From Caryophanales bacterium UBA6448 (GTDB taxonomy: Bacteria; Bacillota_I; Bacilli_A; RF39; UBA660): a stretch of DNA of 12,403 nt. This document shows, piece by piece, positions 5,764 to 12,403 of the stretch; the first letter of the stretch is position 1, and every line of letters starts with the position of its first letter. A model generated the notes under the pieces. That model was not told the origin of the DNA, did no database searches, and saw only the letters and a program-made list of their open reading frames with translations. A program made the translations under genes and the position numbers. Where the stretch lies: positions 15,297 to 27,699 of the forward strand of contig DJOC01000041.1 in assembly GCA_002439555.1 (NCBI GenBank). Direction: 5' to 3'.

Positions 5764-5786
5764 AAAATATAGTAATTTATACTACA
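5758..5786 (-). terminator. Terminator of the six-gene metallopeptidase operon
   Basis: On the minus strand, TGTAGTA (5786-5780), a 5-nt loop containing the stop codon, and TACTATA (5774-5768) form a 7-bp stem with one G-T pair. TTTTTTATTT (5767-5758) follows. The stem is AT-rich. Confidence 0.55.
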
Positions 5787-6523
5787 TTTTTTCTAATTAA
5801 TCTTTGATATGTGTCATCATAAACAAAAGCTTCAGTATTTTCAAACACTTTATAAAGTCTAGTTATATAATCACCAATAAACTTTGATGCTTCATTATTA
5901 TTGCCTATCATGTAAAGTGTAAAGTGTTCCGCGATAAATTCCCCAGGGTTTTTAAGTGAGTAACTTGAATAATTTTGAAATCTTTTTTTCATCAAAAGAT
6001 CTACATTTGTCATAAAATGTTCATTATAAGGCAAGAATAAAATGTTAGATAATATATGACCAATTTCATGAAATACTACTCCCTTTATATTGTATGCATT
6101 AAAAGTATTTTTTGATTTTCCTTGATATATTTTTTGATAAAGTTTAGCATAGGAATATAACTCATTAATAGATATTGATTCAAAATATGATTTACCATAT
6201 GAAAGCCTTTCTTCATAACTTAGCTCACTATTCACATATGGATTTAAAATATTTTTATTAGGTACTTCATCTGCAAACGCAAAAACTTTAAAATATAGTT
6301 TTAGTTTATTTAAATATGAGTAAAACAAATTTCCACCATAATATAGTTTATATACTTTATTAATTTCATCAAAAGTATTTTCAATTGATCCAACATAATT
6401 GATTCTATTTTTAAGCTTTGGAAATTTATCAAAAACTTCGTTAAAAGCCTCATATACTTCATCTGCTATTCTAATATCAATTCCTGTAAAATCAAAAATA
6501 TTATCTATCATAGGAACAACCAT
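5777..6523 (-). CDS. HExxH zinc-metallopeptidase-like protein, second copy in the operon
   Basis: This 248-aa protein is the last gene of the operon. It has HEIGH (residues 152-156) preceded by KSKNTFNAYNIKGVVF, and GEFIAEHFTLYM about 40 residues later, offering E195 or E199 as third zinc ligand. That is a gluzincin-like layout. The arrangement is reminiscent of small metallopeptidase domains in phage minor-head-type proteins and toxins, but no family is assigned. No signal peptide is visible, so it should act in the cytoplasm. It is a paralogue of the product of 8806-9528: shared features are an ID(Y/I)RI motif near the N-terminus, a KYP/KFP-L-KN motif, the KSKNT segment, HExGH-L and EF(I/V)A. 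Possible starts are TTG 6529, ATG 6523 and ATG 6511. All overlap the upstream gene, and 6523 aligns best with the paralogue. No good ribosome site is seen, suggesting translational coupling. Confidence 0.75.
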   Translation of the reverse strand: MVVPMIDNIFDFTGIDIRIADEVYEAFNEVFDKFPKLKNRINYVGSIENTFDEINKVYKLYYGGNLFYSYLNKLKLYFKVFAFADEVPNKNILNPYVNSELSYEERLSYGKSYFESISINELYSYAKLYQKIYQGKSKNTFNAYNIKGVVFHEIGHILSNILFLPYNEHFMTNVDLLMKKRFQNYSSYSLKNPGEFIAEHFTLYMIGNNNEASKFIGDYITRLYKVFENTEAFVYDDTYQRLIRKNVV

Positions 6524-7214
6524 TTTCAAAAGATGCTTTTATTTCATCACTTAAATATGGATATAAATTTTCAAATAGTTTTTGATTAAATGCATTTACA
6601 ACTTCAGATTCAGCTTCATTATTAAACTTACCATCTTTTTTGCTTTTTTCTATGAATGACATGGCAAGATCACTATCAATTTTTGGAATTTTACAGGATA
6701 TTTTTGTAATATCCAAACTATTTTTAAGCATATCTCTTTCAAATTCTGGATTACATACCATATACTTTATAACTAATTTTTTATATTCTTTAAGAAGCAT
6801 CTTAAAATAAGGAATATTTTTTTCTTTATTTGGAACATTTAAAATCATTTCATATAAATCTTTTAAAGTCTTAATAATAAAGTTATGGATTAGTAAATCC
6901 TTTGACCCAGTAGTTAATTTATAATTATACATTATTTTAAAACCTAATCTATTAAAATCTAATTCATCATCAGTAAGTGCACTTGCCTCAATATCTGGAA
7001 TAATATTGCCTAAAAAAGCAATTAAATCATCTTCATACTTAATCATATAAGTAATACTTTTTAATGATTTTACTAATTCTTTTTGATCATCATCTTCGAT
7101 TGCTTTAATTAATGCTATATACTCTTCGATGATATCATAACTATTTAATAATAACTCTCCCTCTTTTAACTTTTTATTCAAATATTTTCTTCCCTCAAAA
7201 TAATCTTTAAACAT
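6501..7214 (-). CDS. Helical unknown protein, diverged third paralogue
   Basis: This 237-aa protein is highly charged and predicted to be almost all alpha-helical. It has no membrane segment, signal peptide or known motif. It shares with its two upstream neighbours an N-terminal helical block (YIALIKAIEDDDQKELVKSL, 32-51) and a NPEFERDMLKNSLDITKI stretch (155-172). The latter aligns with FSNFERLLLEANFDFNNI and NFDLELFLITINFDLTKL of the neighbours, so all three probably arose by duplication, this one diverging most. GGAAGG, inside the end of the previous gene, gives a good ribosome site; 5 nt separate the two. Its last 23 nt overlap the following metallopeptidase gene. Confidence 0.75.
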   Translation of the reverse strand: MFKDYFEGRKYLNKKLKEGELLLNSYDIIEEYIALIKAIEDDDQKELVKSLKSITYMIKYEDDLIAFLGNIIPDIEASALTDDELDFNRLGFKIMYNYKLTTGSKDLLIHNFIIKTLKDLYEMILNVPNKEKNIPYFKMLLKEYKKLVIKYMVCNPEFERDMLKNSLDITKISCKIPKIDSDLAMSFIEKSKKDGKFNNEAESEVVNAFNQKLFENLYPYLSDEIKASFENGCSYDR

Positions 7215-7219
7215 ATATA

Positions 7220-7999
7220 CTACCTTCCTTTCTCTTTTAGCATTGTATCATATATTTCTAGTGTTTTATTACTACCATCATTTTTATAATTTAAAAATGT
7301 CATTAAATTTGTTAAATTATTTTTATCAATATATTCTAGAAAATAATTAAATAGCATTTTTCTTTTCATTAAAGTAATCAAACTATCAACAGAATTATCT
7401 TTTACATCCTGGTTTTCATATTTACTAATTAACAATTTTATATACCAATAACTATCCTTTTTAATAGATTCATTCATATCTATATTAGGTATTTCTAGTT
7501 TAGTTAAATCAAAATTAATTGTTATTAAAAATAATTCTAAATCAAAATTAATTAGTAAATCTTCATATAGTAATTTATAAAAGCTTTTTAAAACTTCATC
7601 ATAAAAATCACTATCAAAACTTCTTAAGTATAATGAATCTAATGCTAAAATATCATACATATTTTTATAAGCATATATTAAGGCATTATTTTCAAATGCA
7701 TTTTGTTCATTAATATTAAATTTTCTATCATAATAATTAATTATAAAATAATTTATTTTTTTCTCTTCATAACTTAAATTTTGCTTTAAAATATTATCTT
7801 TTGCAGTAAAATATAATGCATCAAGTTGTTTTTTATCAAAAATATTCATTATATTTTGTGCCTTTAGATATTGAAATTTTACTTTTGAAGTTAAATTTAT
7901 TAACTCATTTTTATTATCTTCGGCTAAAGCTTTTATAATTTCTTTATAAATTTCAGTTATTTTCTTTATAATACTGTTTAAAAAATTAACCTCTACCAT
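7220..7999 (-). CDS. Helical unknown protein, second paralogue
   Basis: The 259-aa product is very rich in Asn, Lys, Ile, Leu and Tyr and predicted all-helical and soluble. It is clearly homologous to the preceding gene product: INYYDRKFNI (87-96) with VDYYNSRFGI, YAYKNMYDIL (109-118) with YAFKKMFEVI, SFDSDFYDEVLK (127-138) with SVDSNFYETLK, and KRKMLFNYFL (212-221) with KRKYMFEYL. No catalytic motif is seen, which suggests a scaffold, adaptor or binding role (inference). GGAG 6-7 nt before the ATG supports the start. Its AT content is extreme even against this background. Confidence 0.78.
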   Translation of the reverse strand: MVEVNFLNSIIKKITEIYKEIIKALAEDNKNELINLTSKVKFQYLKAQNIMNIFDKKQLDALYFTAKDNILKQNLSYEEKKINYFIINYYDRKFNINEQNAFENNALIYAYKNMYDILALDSLYLRSFDSDFYDEVLKSFYKLLYEDLLINFDLELFLITINFDLTKLEIPNIDMNESIKKDSYWYIKLLISKYENQDVKDNSVDSLITLMKRKMLFNYFLEYIDKNNLTNLMTFLNYKNDGSNKTLEIYDTMLKEKGR

Positions 8000-8025
8000 T
8001 TTTACTCCAAGAATATTATATATTT

Positions 8026-8802
8026 TTATCTTCCATAATTTTTACCTCTTGCATTTATGACTTTTTTAAACTCTATTATTAAACTATTTTCATGTTTTAA
8101 ACTAAATAAGTAACCTTTAACCTCTAAATAATCCTCTTTTGAAAGATTTCGTACTAAATATTCAAACATATATTTTCTTTTTAAAAGTTCAGAAACATAC
8201 TGTGCAGTCATAGTTTTTCCGCTAGCCATTTCATTATACGAAATTAAATTCATGCATACCTTTTTAGCACCTTCACTTTCGCAGCCTTCGATTACTATAT
8301 TATTAAAGTCAAAATTTGCCTCCAATAATAACCTTTCAAAATTTGAAAATAACATGATGTCTTTAAAAAAGCAAGGATATAAATTAAGTTTCAAAGTTTC
8401 ATAAAAATTACTGTCAACGCTTTTCAAATTTAACGTATCATTTTTAATAACTTCGAACATCTTTTTAAATGCATATGCAGTAGCATTTTTTCCAGTTTCT
8501 AAAACATTATCTTTAATTATTCCAAATCTACTATTATAATAATCAACTACAAATAAGTATAGTTTATCAAGATATGGTTCATTATTGTTATCAAGATTTT
8601 TTAAAGCATAATTATATAATGCGGTTAAAGTATTATAGTCTAATGAATCAAGTATTTTTTCTTCTCTAGATTCATATTCCAAAATAGTTTTAGAAATCAT
8701 TGGTATAGCTTCGCTCTTATCCTTTTCAAAAAAGTATTTAAGTATCAAATACATATCATATATCTTTTTTGCTAATTTTTTTAGTTCAATTAAATTTTCC
8801 AT
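8026..8802 (-). CDS. Helical unknown protein, first paralogue
   Basis: The 258-aa product is predicted all-helical, soluble and highly charged, with no known motif. It is paired by homology with the next gene over nearly its full length (same length within 1 aa) and more weakly with the third. The start lies 3 nt after the stop of the upstream metallopeptidase gene, and its AAGG ribosome site lies in the last codons of that gene. The junction GGTAGTATATG is nearly repeated at the junction before the third paralogue (GGTAGTATATATG), as expected if a block of genes was duplicated. Confidence 0.78.
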   Translation of the reverse strand: MENLIELKKLAKKIYDMYLILKYFFEKDKSEAIPMISKTILEYESREEKILDSLDYNTLTALYNYALKNLDNNNEPYLDKLYLFVVDYYNSRFGIIKDNVLETGKNATAYAFKKMFEVIKNDTLNLKSVDSNFYETLKLNLYPCFFKDIMLFSNFERLLLEANFDFNNIVIEGCESEGAKKVCMNLISYNEMASGKTMTAQYVSELLKRKYMFEYLVRNLSKEDYLEVKGYLFSLKHENSLIIEFKKVINARGKNYGR

Positions 8803-8805
8803 ATA

Positions 8806-9528
8806 CTACCTTTCTATTTTTAATATTTTTTCTTTATATAAATCTTGACTATAAAAATCTTTACAGGTCTTTTCAAAATAATGATAAAATAAATCAATGG
8901 ATTTACCAATAGTGTTTACTGCTTCATTAAAATTTTGATCAACCATATATTTAGCAAAACAATCGGCAACAAACTCACTAACCGAAGACATTGTATACCT
9001 TGGATAATCACCAGTCTCCATAAGTTCATTTATTTTTGCTAATGTAACACCATTTTTTTCAATGCAAAGCATTCTCGATAAAACATGTCCAACTTCGTGA
9101 TATATACATTGTCTAATGCTAGTACAATAGGTCGTATTTTTAGACTTATACTGTCTAAGCATATATTTTAAATCTTCATATGAATCTTTTTCATTTACGC
9201 ATATTCCTGAAAATAATAACCTATTAAAGTACATTAAGGTATTTAGTTTTTCATAATTACGTGGGTCATCAACATTAAGATATGCTGCACAAAATGATGC
9301 AGTTTTATATAAAGAGTTTAAATCATACTTAACTGCTCTTTGGTTAAAGACTTTAGTTGCCACAATATTTCTTTTTTCAAGAACATATGGATAATCGCCA
9401 AGACAATTTATAACATTTTTTAAAAGTGGGTATTTTTGGAAACATACCTCTAAAGCGGAAAATATCTCTATGCCTATACGATAATCAATTCTAGATAAAT
9501 TACAATCTGGTATACCAAAAATTTCCAT
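8806..9528 (-). CDS. HExxH zinc-metallopeptidase-like protein, first copy in the operon
   Basis: The 240-aa product has HEVGH at 144-148, introduced by YKSKNTTYCTSIRQCIY, and SEFVADCFAKYM at 184-195, giving E185 as likely third zinc ligand. Spacing and flanks match the last gene of the operon (HEIGH then GEFIAEHF), so both probably keep a working zinc site. It has more cysteines (9) than its paralogue. The N-terminal half (1-110) is a predicted helical domain shared by the two. No signal peptide or membrane helix is seen. A protease function is inferred from HExxH alone; the substrate is unknown. The ATG lies 2 nt after the upstream stop, with only a weak AGAAAGA ribosome site, so translation is probably coupled. 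Confidence 0.78.
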   Translation of the reverse strand: MEIFGIPDCNLSRIDYRIGIEIFSALEVCFQKYPLLKNVINCLGDYPYVLEKRNIVATKVFNQRAVKYDLNSLYKTASFCAAYLNVDDPRNYEKLNTLMYFNRLLFSGICVNEKDSYEDLKYMLRQYKSKNTTYCTSIRQCIYHEVGHVLSRMLCIEKNGVTLAKINELMETGDYPRYTMSSVSEFVADCFAKYMVDQNFNEAVNTIGKSIDLFYHYFEKTCKDFYSQDLYKEKILKIER

Positions 9529-9530
9529 AA

Positions 9531-10088
9531 TTAAATCTTTCTTTTTCTTGCTAAATTGTTATTTAATTTATCAAGAACTTCTGCACTTTTAAATTTTAAA
9601 TCTTCGAGTAAAGTATTTTCTTGCGTATTAATGTTGTCTACTGAGGTAACACTTAAAATATTTGCATAACCAGTTTTTTGAATATTAATAATTGTATTAA
9701 CTAAATTATTTGTAATAACCTTTTCAATCTGATTTATTGTTTCGATATCATTTATTTCCATAATAGCGCCACCAGATTTAATTATTAAACTATCATCATC
9801 AGCATCTACTAAAGAAAAAGTAATTAAAACTTGACCATTTATAAAAGTAGTGGTTACATATTTAATAATTGAATCTTCATCATTAAAAATGTAATAAGCA
9901 AATTCCTTTGTTTCACTATTCATCACACTAATTTTATTATCTCCTTTAACAAGGATTAATATGCCATCCTTTATAAAAACTCTTTGCATTGAGGCAAGAT
10001 TAAGCATTCCATCACTATTTTTAAGTGGATAAATAAGTGCATCTTTAATGCCATGATAATATTTTTCTCTTAAACTTAAGTTTTTCAT
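9531..10088 (-). CDS. Unknown 185-aa beta-rich protein, first gene of the operon
   Basis: I do not recognise the family. Residues about 30-125 alternate short hydrophobic strands and turns (RVFIKDGILILVKGDNKISVM, FAYYIF, QVLITFSLVD, LIIKSGGAIMEI). The pattern resembles a small beta-barrel or PH-like fold. Residues 112-185 are helical and charged and end in ARKRKI. No signal or membrane segment is present. The ATG at 10088 is chosen because AAGGGGG lies 7 nt upstream; a longer frame to 10127 would place that ribosome site inside the gene and would start between the promoter and it. As the first gene after a strong promoter, it may be the most abundant product of the operon. Confidence 0.75.
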   Translation of the reverse strand: MKNLSLREKYYHGIKDALIYPLKNSDGMLNLASMQRVFIKDGILILVKGDNKISVMNSETKEFAYYIFNDEDSIIKYVTTTFINGQVLITFSLVDADDDSLIIKSGGAIMEINDIETINQIEKVITNNLVNTIINIQKTGYANILSVTSVDNINTQENTLLEDLKFKSAEVLDKLNNNLARKRKI

Positions 10089-10115
10089 GTTTATTCCCCC
10101 TTTTTTGTGAAAACT

Positions 10116-10144
10116 ATGATAACACAAAATAAATAAATAGTCAA
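10116..10144 (-). promoter_or_regulatory. Sigma-A promoter of the six-gene operon
   Basis: On the minus strand, TTGACT (10144-10139), a 17-bp spacer and TATCAT (10121-10116). The predicted leader of about 20 nt contains the AAGGGGG ribosome site. It is the only clear promoter found for the operon. Confidence 0.75.
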
Positions 10145-10157
10145 ATTAAGTATATGA

Positions 10158-10166
10158 TGATATAAT
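10158..10166 (+). promoter_or_regulatory. Extended -10 promoter of rarA-gpsA
   Basis: TGATATAAT fits the extended -10 form TGnTATAAT; no good -35 is seen. It ends 14 nt before the rarA ATG, so the leader would be only about 5-8 nt, and no Shine-Dalgarno site is visible. The -35 region coincides with that of the divergent operon. Confidence 0.55.
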
Positions 10167-10180
10167 AGATATGATGACTT

Positions 10181-11377
10181 ATGAATATATTAGCAAATAG
10201 TATTAGACCTAAAACGCTTGATGATGTTCTTGGACAAGAGCATTTAATAGGTAAAGGCAAAGTGCTTAGAAATTTAATTGAAAATAAAAAAATGTTCTCT
10301 CTTATTTTATATGGAACACCGGGAATTGGCAAAACTACTCTTGCAAAAGTTATTGCAAATGAAATGAATATGCCATTTGAGTTTTTGAATGCCACCCAAA
10401 ATAATAAAGATGATTTTTTAAGAGCAATTAATGATGCAAGACTTTCAGGTGAAAAAATAATTATTATTGATGAAATTCATCGGATGAATAAAGATAAGCA
10501 AGATATACTTCTTCCTTACCTTGAAAGTGGTACAGTTATTTTAATTGGTCTTACTACCTCAAATCCATTTATAAAGGTAAATCCTGCGATAAGAAGTAGA
10601 TGTACAATTTTTGAACTTAAAGCTTTATCTAAAGAAAATATCAAAAAAGGATTAGAAAAAGCATTGCAGTATCTTCCTGATATTGATATTTCCGATGATG
10701 CACTAATGTACATTGCAGGTGCAAGTGGAGGCGATGTTAGATGTGCTTACAATATTTTGGAAGTAGCCTACTACGCTTTCAAAAAAAATATTACAGTAGA
10801 TAAAATTAAGGAAATTATTCCTAAAGCAAATGTTTTTATTGATGAAACTGATGATGGACACTATGATGCCTTAAGTGCTCTTCAGAAAAGTATTCGAGGA
10901 AGTGATATTGATGCAGCACTTCATTACCTTGCAAGGCTACTTTACGCAGGTGATTTAGATTCTATAGAGCGAAGACTATCCGTTATTGCTTATGAAGATA
11001 TTGGACTTGCAAACCCTGGTATTGGACCTAGACTTGATAGTGCTATTAATGCGGCCGAAAGAGTTGGTTTTCCTGAATGCAATATTATTTTAGGAACTAT
11101 TGTTACTGAAATGGCTATGTCACCAAAAAGTAATAGCGCATATTTAGCAATTAATAAAGCAATTAATGATTTAAATGAAAAAGGAGCCACTAAAATACCT
11201 GATAATATTAAAACAAATTCAAATGCTTATTTATACCCTCACAATTATAAAAATCATTATGTTAAACAAAATTATATGCCTAAAGAATATATAGGAAGTA
11301 AATATTACATTCCTCAAGATAATAATATAGAAAATGGACTAAATAAAGTCTATAATGAAAGGACTGGTAAAAAATGA
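10181..11377 (+). CDS. rarA: Replication-associated recombination protein A (AAA ATPase, MgsA/RarA)
   Basis: RarA is a clamp-loader-like AAA+ ATPase that acts at stalled replication forks and DNA ends. The 398-aa product shows the family start RPKTLDDVLGQEHLIGKGK (9-27), Walker A GTPGIGKTT (45-53), Walker B IIIIDEIHRM (93-102), sensor-1 TTSNPF (125-130), the RSRC arginine-finger region (138-141), sensor-2-type GGDVRCAYNILE, then the tetramerisation/MgsA C-terminal domain (from about 220: GSDIDAALHYLARLLYAGD, and the IAYEDIGLANP segment). It is slightly shorter than typical members (about 420 aa). The ATG at 10181 fits the family N-terminus, although it has almost no leader. The stop TGA overlaps the gpsA ATG by 4 nt. 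Confidence 0.95.
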   Translation: MNILANSIRPKTLDDVLGQEHLIGKGKVLRNLIENKKMFSLILYGTPGIGKTTLAKVIANEMNMPFEFLNATQNNKDDFLRAINDARLSGEKIIIIDEIHRMNKDKQDILLPYLESGTVILIGLTTSNPFIKVNPAIRSRCTIFELKALSKENIKKGLEKALQYLPDIDISDDALMYIAGASGGDVRCAYNILEVAYYAFKKNITVDKIKEIIPKANVFIDETDDGHYDALSALQKSIRGSDIDAALHYLARLLYAGDLDSIERRLSVIAYEDIGLANPGIGPRLDSAINAAERVGFPECNIILGTIVTEMAMSPKSNSAYLAINKAINDLNEKGATKIPDNIKTNSNAYLYPHNYKNHYVKQNYMPKEYIGSKYYIPQDNNIENGLNKVYNERTGKK

Positions 11378-12351
11378 AAATTGCAATGCTTGGAACTGGA
11401 GTTTATGGTCTTGCTATAGCTAGTAAACTAGCGGGTAATGGTCACAAAGTTGTAATGTGGACTGAAAATAAAGAAAAAGAAAAGGAATATCAAACTACTC
11501 ATAATTTAAAAAGTATAAATTCAAGTTACAATCTTTCTGATAATATTGAGGTTACCTCAAATATACAAGATGTAATGAATGGTGCAAAGATAGTATTTTT
11601 CACTTGTGCCTCAAAATATACAAATGAAGTAGCAAGTATGATTCTTCCCTATTTTGAAAAAGATATGGTAATTTGCATTGCTAGTAAAGGTATCGAAGAA
11701 AAAACTTGTCATTTACTTTCAAATGTAATTAAATTTATATTAAATGCTAAAAATATTACAGTCATATCTGGTCCAACTTTTGCAGTCGATATGCTTGCCG
11801 GAGAGCCTGTTGCTTTAGCAATCGCCGGTACTAATAGAAAAAGTCAAAATTTAATAATTAAAGTTCTTTCTTGTGATACTGTTAAACTTAGAATTTCCAA
11901 AGATTTAATTGGTGTACAAATTTGTGGAGCTGTAAAAAATATAATAGCAATAGCATCTGGTATTTTGGGAGGTTTAGGTTACTGCGAAAGTACAAGAGCA
12001 TTTTTAATAAATGAATCACTTCACGATATTAAAGATCTAATTTACTTTATGGGAGGAAAGCCAAAAACTATTCTTTCTTTTGCGGGTGTTGGTGATTTAT
12101 TAATGACCTGTATGAGTACAAAAAGTCGTAACTATTCATTTGGCTATGTTATTGGAAGTACTAAAGATAAAGATAAAATTAATGAATTTTTTAGTGCCCA
12201 TACTGTCGAAGGCTATTATACATTAAAAACAGTTATGCTTCTTTTAAAAAAGAAAAGTATAAATATCGAACTTATATCACTTATCAATGATATTGTTGAC
12301 TATAAAGAAAGTCCTGAAAAATTAAGTGAATTTCTTATAAACAAAAAATAA
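11374..12351 (+). CDS. gpsA: Glycerol-3-phosphate dehydrogenase [NAD(P)+]
   Basis: GpsA reduces dihydroxyacetone phosphate to sn-glycerol-3-phosphate, the backbone precursor of phospholipids, in the cytoplasm. The 325-aa product is normal in length. It has the Rossmann GTGVYG (7-12) at the N-terminus, SKG (104-106), SGPTFA (132-137), the catalytic Lys188 in GAVKNIIAIASGI, GVGDLLMTC (238-246), SRNYSFG (251-257) and HTVEGYYT (276-283). The usual Trp/Ser of GAGSWG is replaced by Tyr/Val. Its ATG overlaps the rarA stop (ATGA), so translation is probably coupled and both share the rarA promoter. A strong terminator follows at once. Confidence 0.95.
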   Translation: MKIAMLGTGVYGLAIASKLAGNGHKVVMWTENKEKEKEYQTTHNLKSINSSYNLSDNIEVTSNIQDVMNGAKIVFFTCASKYTNEVASMILPYFEKDMVICIASKGIEEKTCHLLSNVIKFILNAKNITVISGPTFAVDMLAGEPVALAIAGTNRKSQNLIIKVLSCDTVKLRISKDLIGVQICGAVKNIIAIASGILGGLGYCESTRAFLINESLHDIKDLIYFMGGKPKTILSFAGVGDLLMTCMSTKSRNYSFGYVIGSTKDKDKINEFFSAHTVEGYYTLKTVMLLLKKKSINIELISLINDIVDYKESPEKLSEFLINKK

Positions 12352-12380
12352 AACTAGAGTAAATCTCTAGTTTCTTTTTT
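12351..12380 (+). terminator. Strong bidirectional terminator after gpsA
   Basis: A perfect 9-bp stem, AAACTAGAG (12351-12359) with CTCTAGTTT (12365-12373), and a 5-nt loop, followed by CTTTTTT (12374-12380). On the minus strand the stem is followed by TATTTTTTG, so it can also stop transcription from the right. Confidence 0.85.
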
Positions 12381-12403
12381 AAGTTCCTGTTTAAGCCGGA
12401 ATC
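12354..12403 (-). CDS. Possible 3' end of a convergent gene, cut by the window edge
   Basis: On the minus strand, one frame is open from the window edge to a TAG (12356-12354) and reads FRLKQELKKETRDLL, a plausible charged helical C-terminus. The bidirectional terminator and the end of gpsA fit a convergent gene. Only 15 codons are visible, so this is weak. Confidence 0.3.
   Translation of the reverse strand, partial: FRLKQELKKETRDLL

Noticed and set aside
10141..11190. Minus-strand open frames inside rarA (10141-10395, 10516-10713, 10990-11190)
   Set aside because: They are shadows of a well-conserved gene and have no ribosome sites or protein-like composition.

Overview
This AT-rich window looks like chromosomal DNA of a low-GC Gram-positive bacterium of the Bacilli type, plausibly one of the uncultured gut lineages near the Mollicutes (the lineage is an inference; no rRNA is present). 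Supporting signs are strong Shine-Dalgarno sites, sigma-A promoters with 17-bp spacers, a CotY/CotZ-like spore coat protein, and a rarA-gpsA pair. TGA works as a stop: it ends rarA exactly at the gpsA start, and it ends the antitoxin and toxin frames. The standard bacterial code therefore applies, not the Mycoplasma code.

Layout. Positions 38-697 hold a membrane-anchored SH3-like protein with its terminator. Positions 705-2126 hold an AAA ATPase of the DUF4143 family on the minus strand, with its promoter and, just upstream, three tandem 23-bp repeats. Positions 2127-2780 hold a DinJ/YafQ-type toxin-antitoxin operon. Its toxin frame is broken by one base at an A6 run that is also a classic -1 slippery heptamer (A AAA AAG).

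Positions 2821-5328 hold a group of small genes and one large one with a sporulation or envelope flavour: a 20-cysteine CotY/CotZ-like coat protein behind a sigma-K-like promoter, a membrane-tethered PTS IIB-like domain without its active-site cysteine, a 97-aa unknown, a SEDS (FtsW/RodA/SpoVE) glycan polymerase, and a Gly/Tyr-rich 70-aa protein. Positions 5425-5763 hold a small gene interrupted by an in-frame TAA.

Positions 5758-10144 are a single minus-strand operon of six tightly packed genes with one strong promoter and one terminator. In order of transcription they are a 185-aa beta-rich unknown, an HExxH zinc-metallopeptidase-like protein, three helical proteins that are paralogues of each other, and a second HExxH protein that is a paralogue of the first. 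This is the best candidate here for an undescribed system.

Positions 10158-12380 are a divergent two-gene operon, rarA (replication-fork AAA ATPase) and gpsA (glycerol-3-phosphate dehydrogenase, phospholipid synthesis). They overlap by 4 nt and end at a strong bidirectional terminator. The last 50 bases may hold the 3' end of a convergent gene. No tRNA, rRNA, CRISPR array or insertion sequence was seen.
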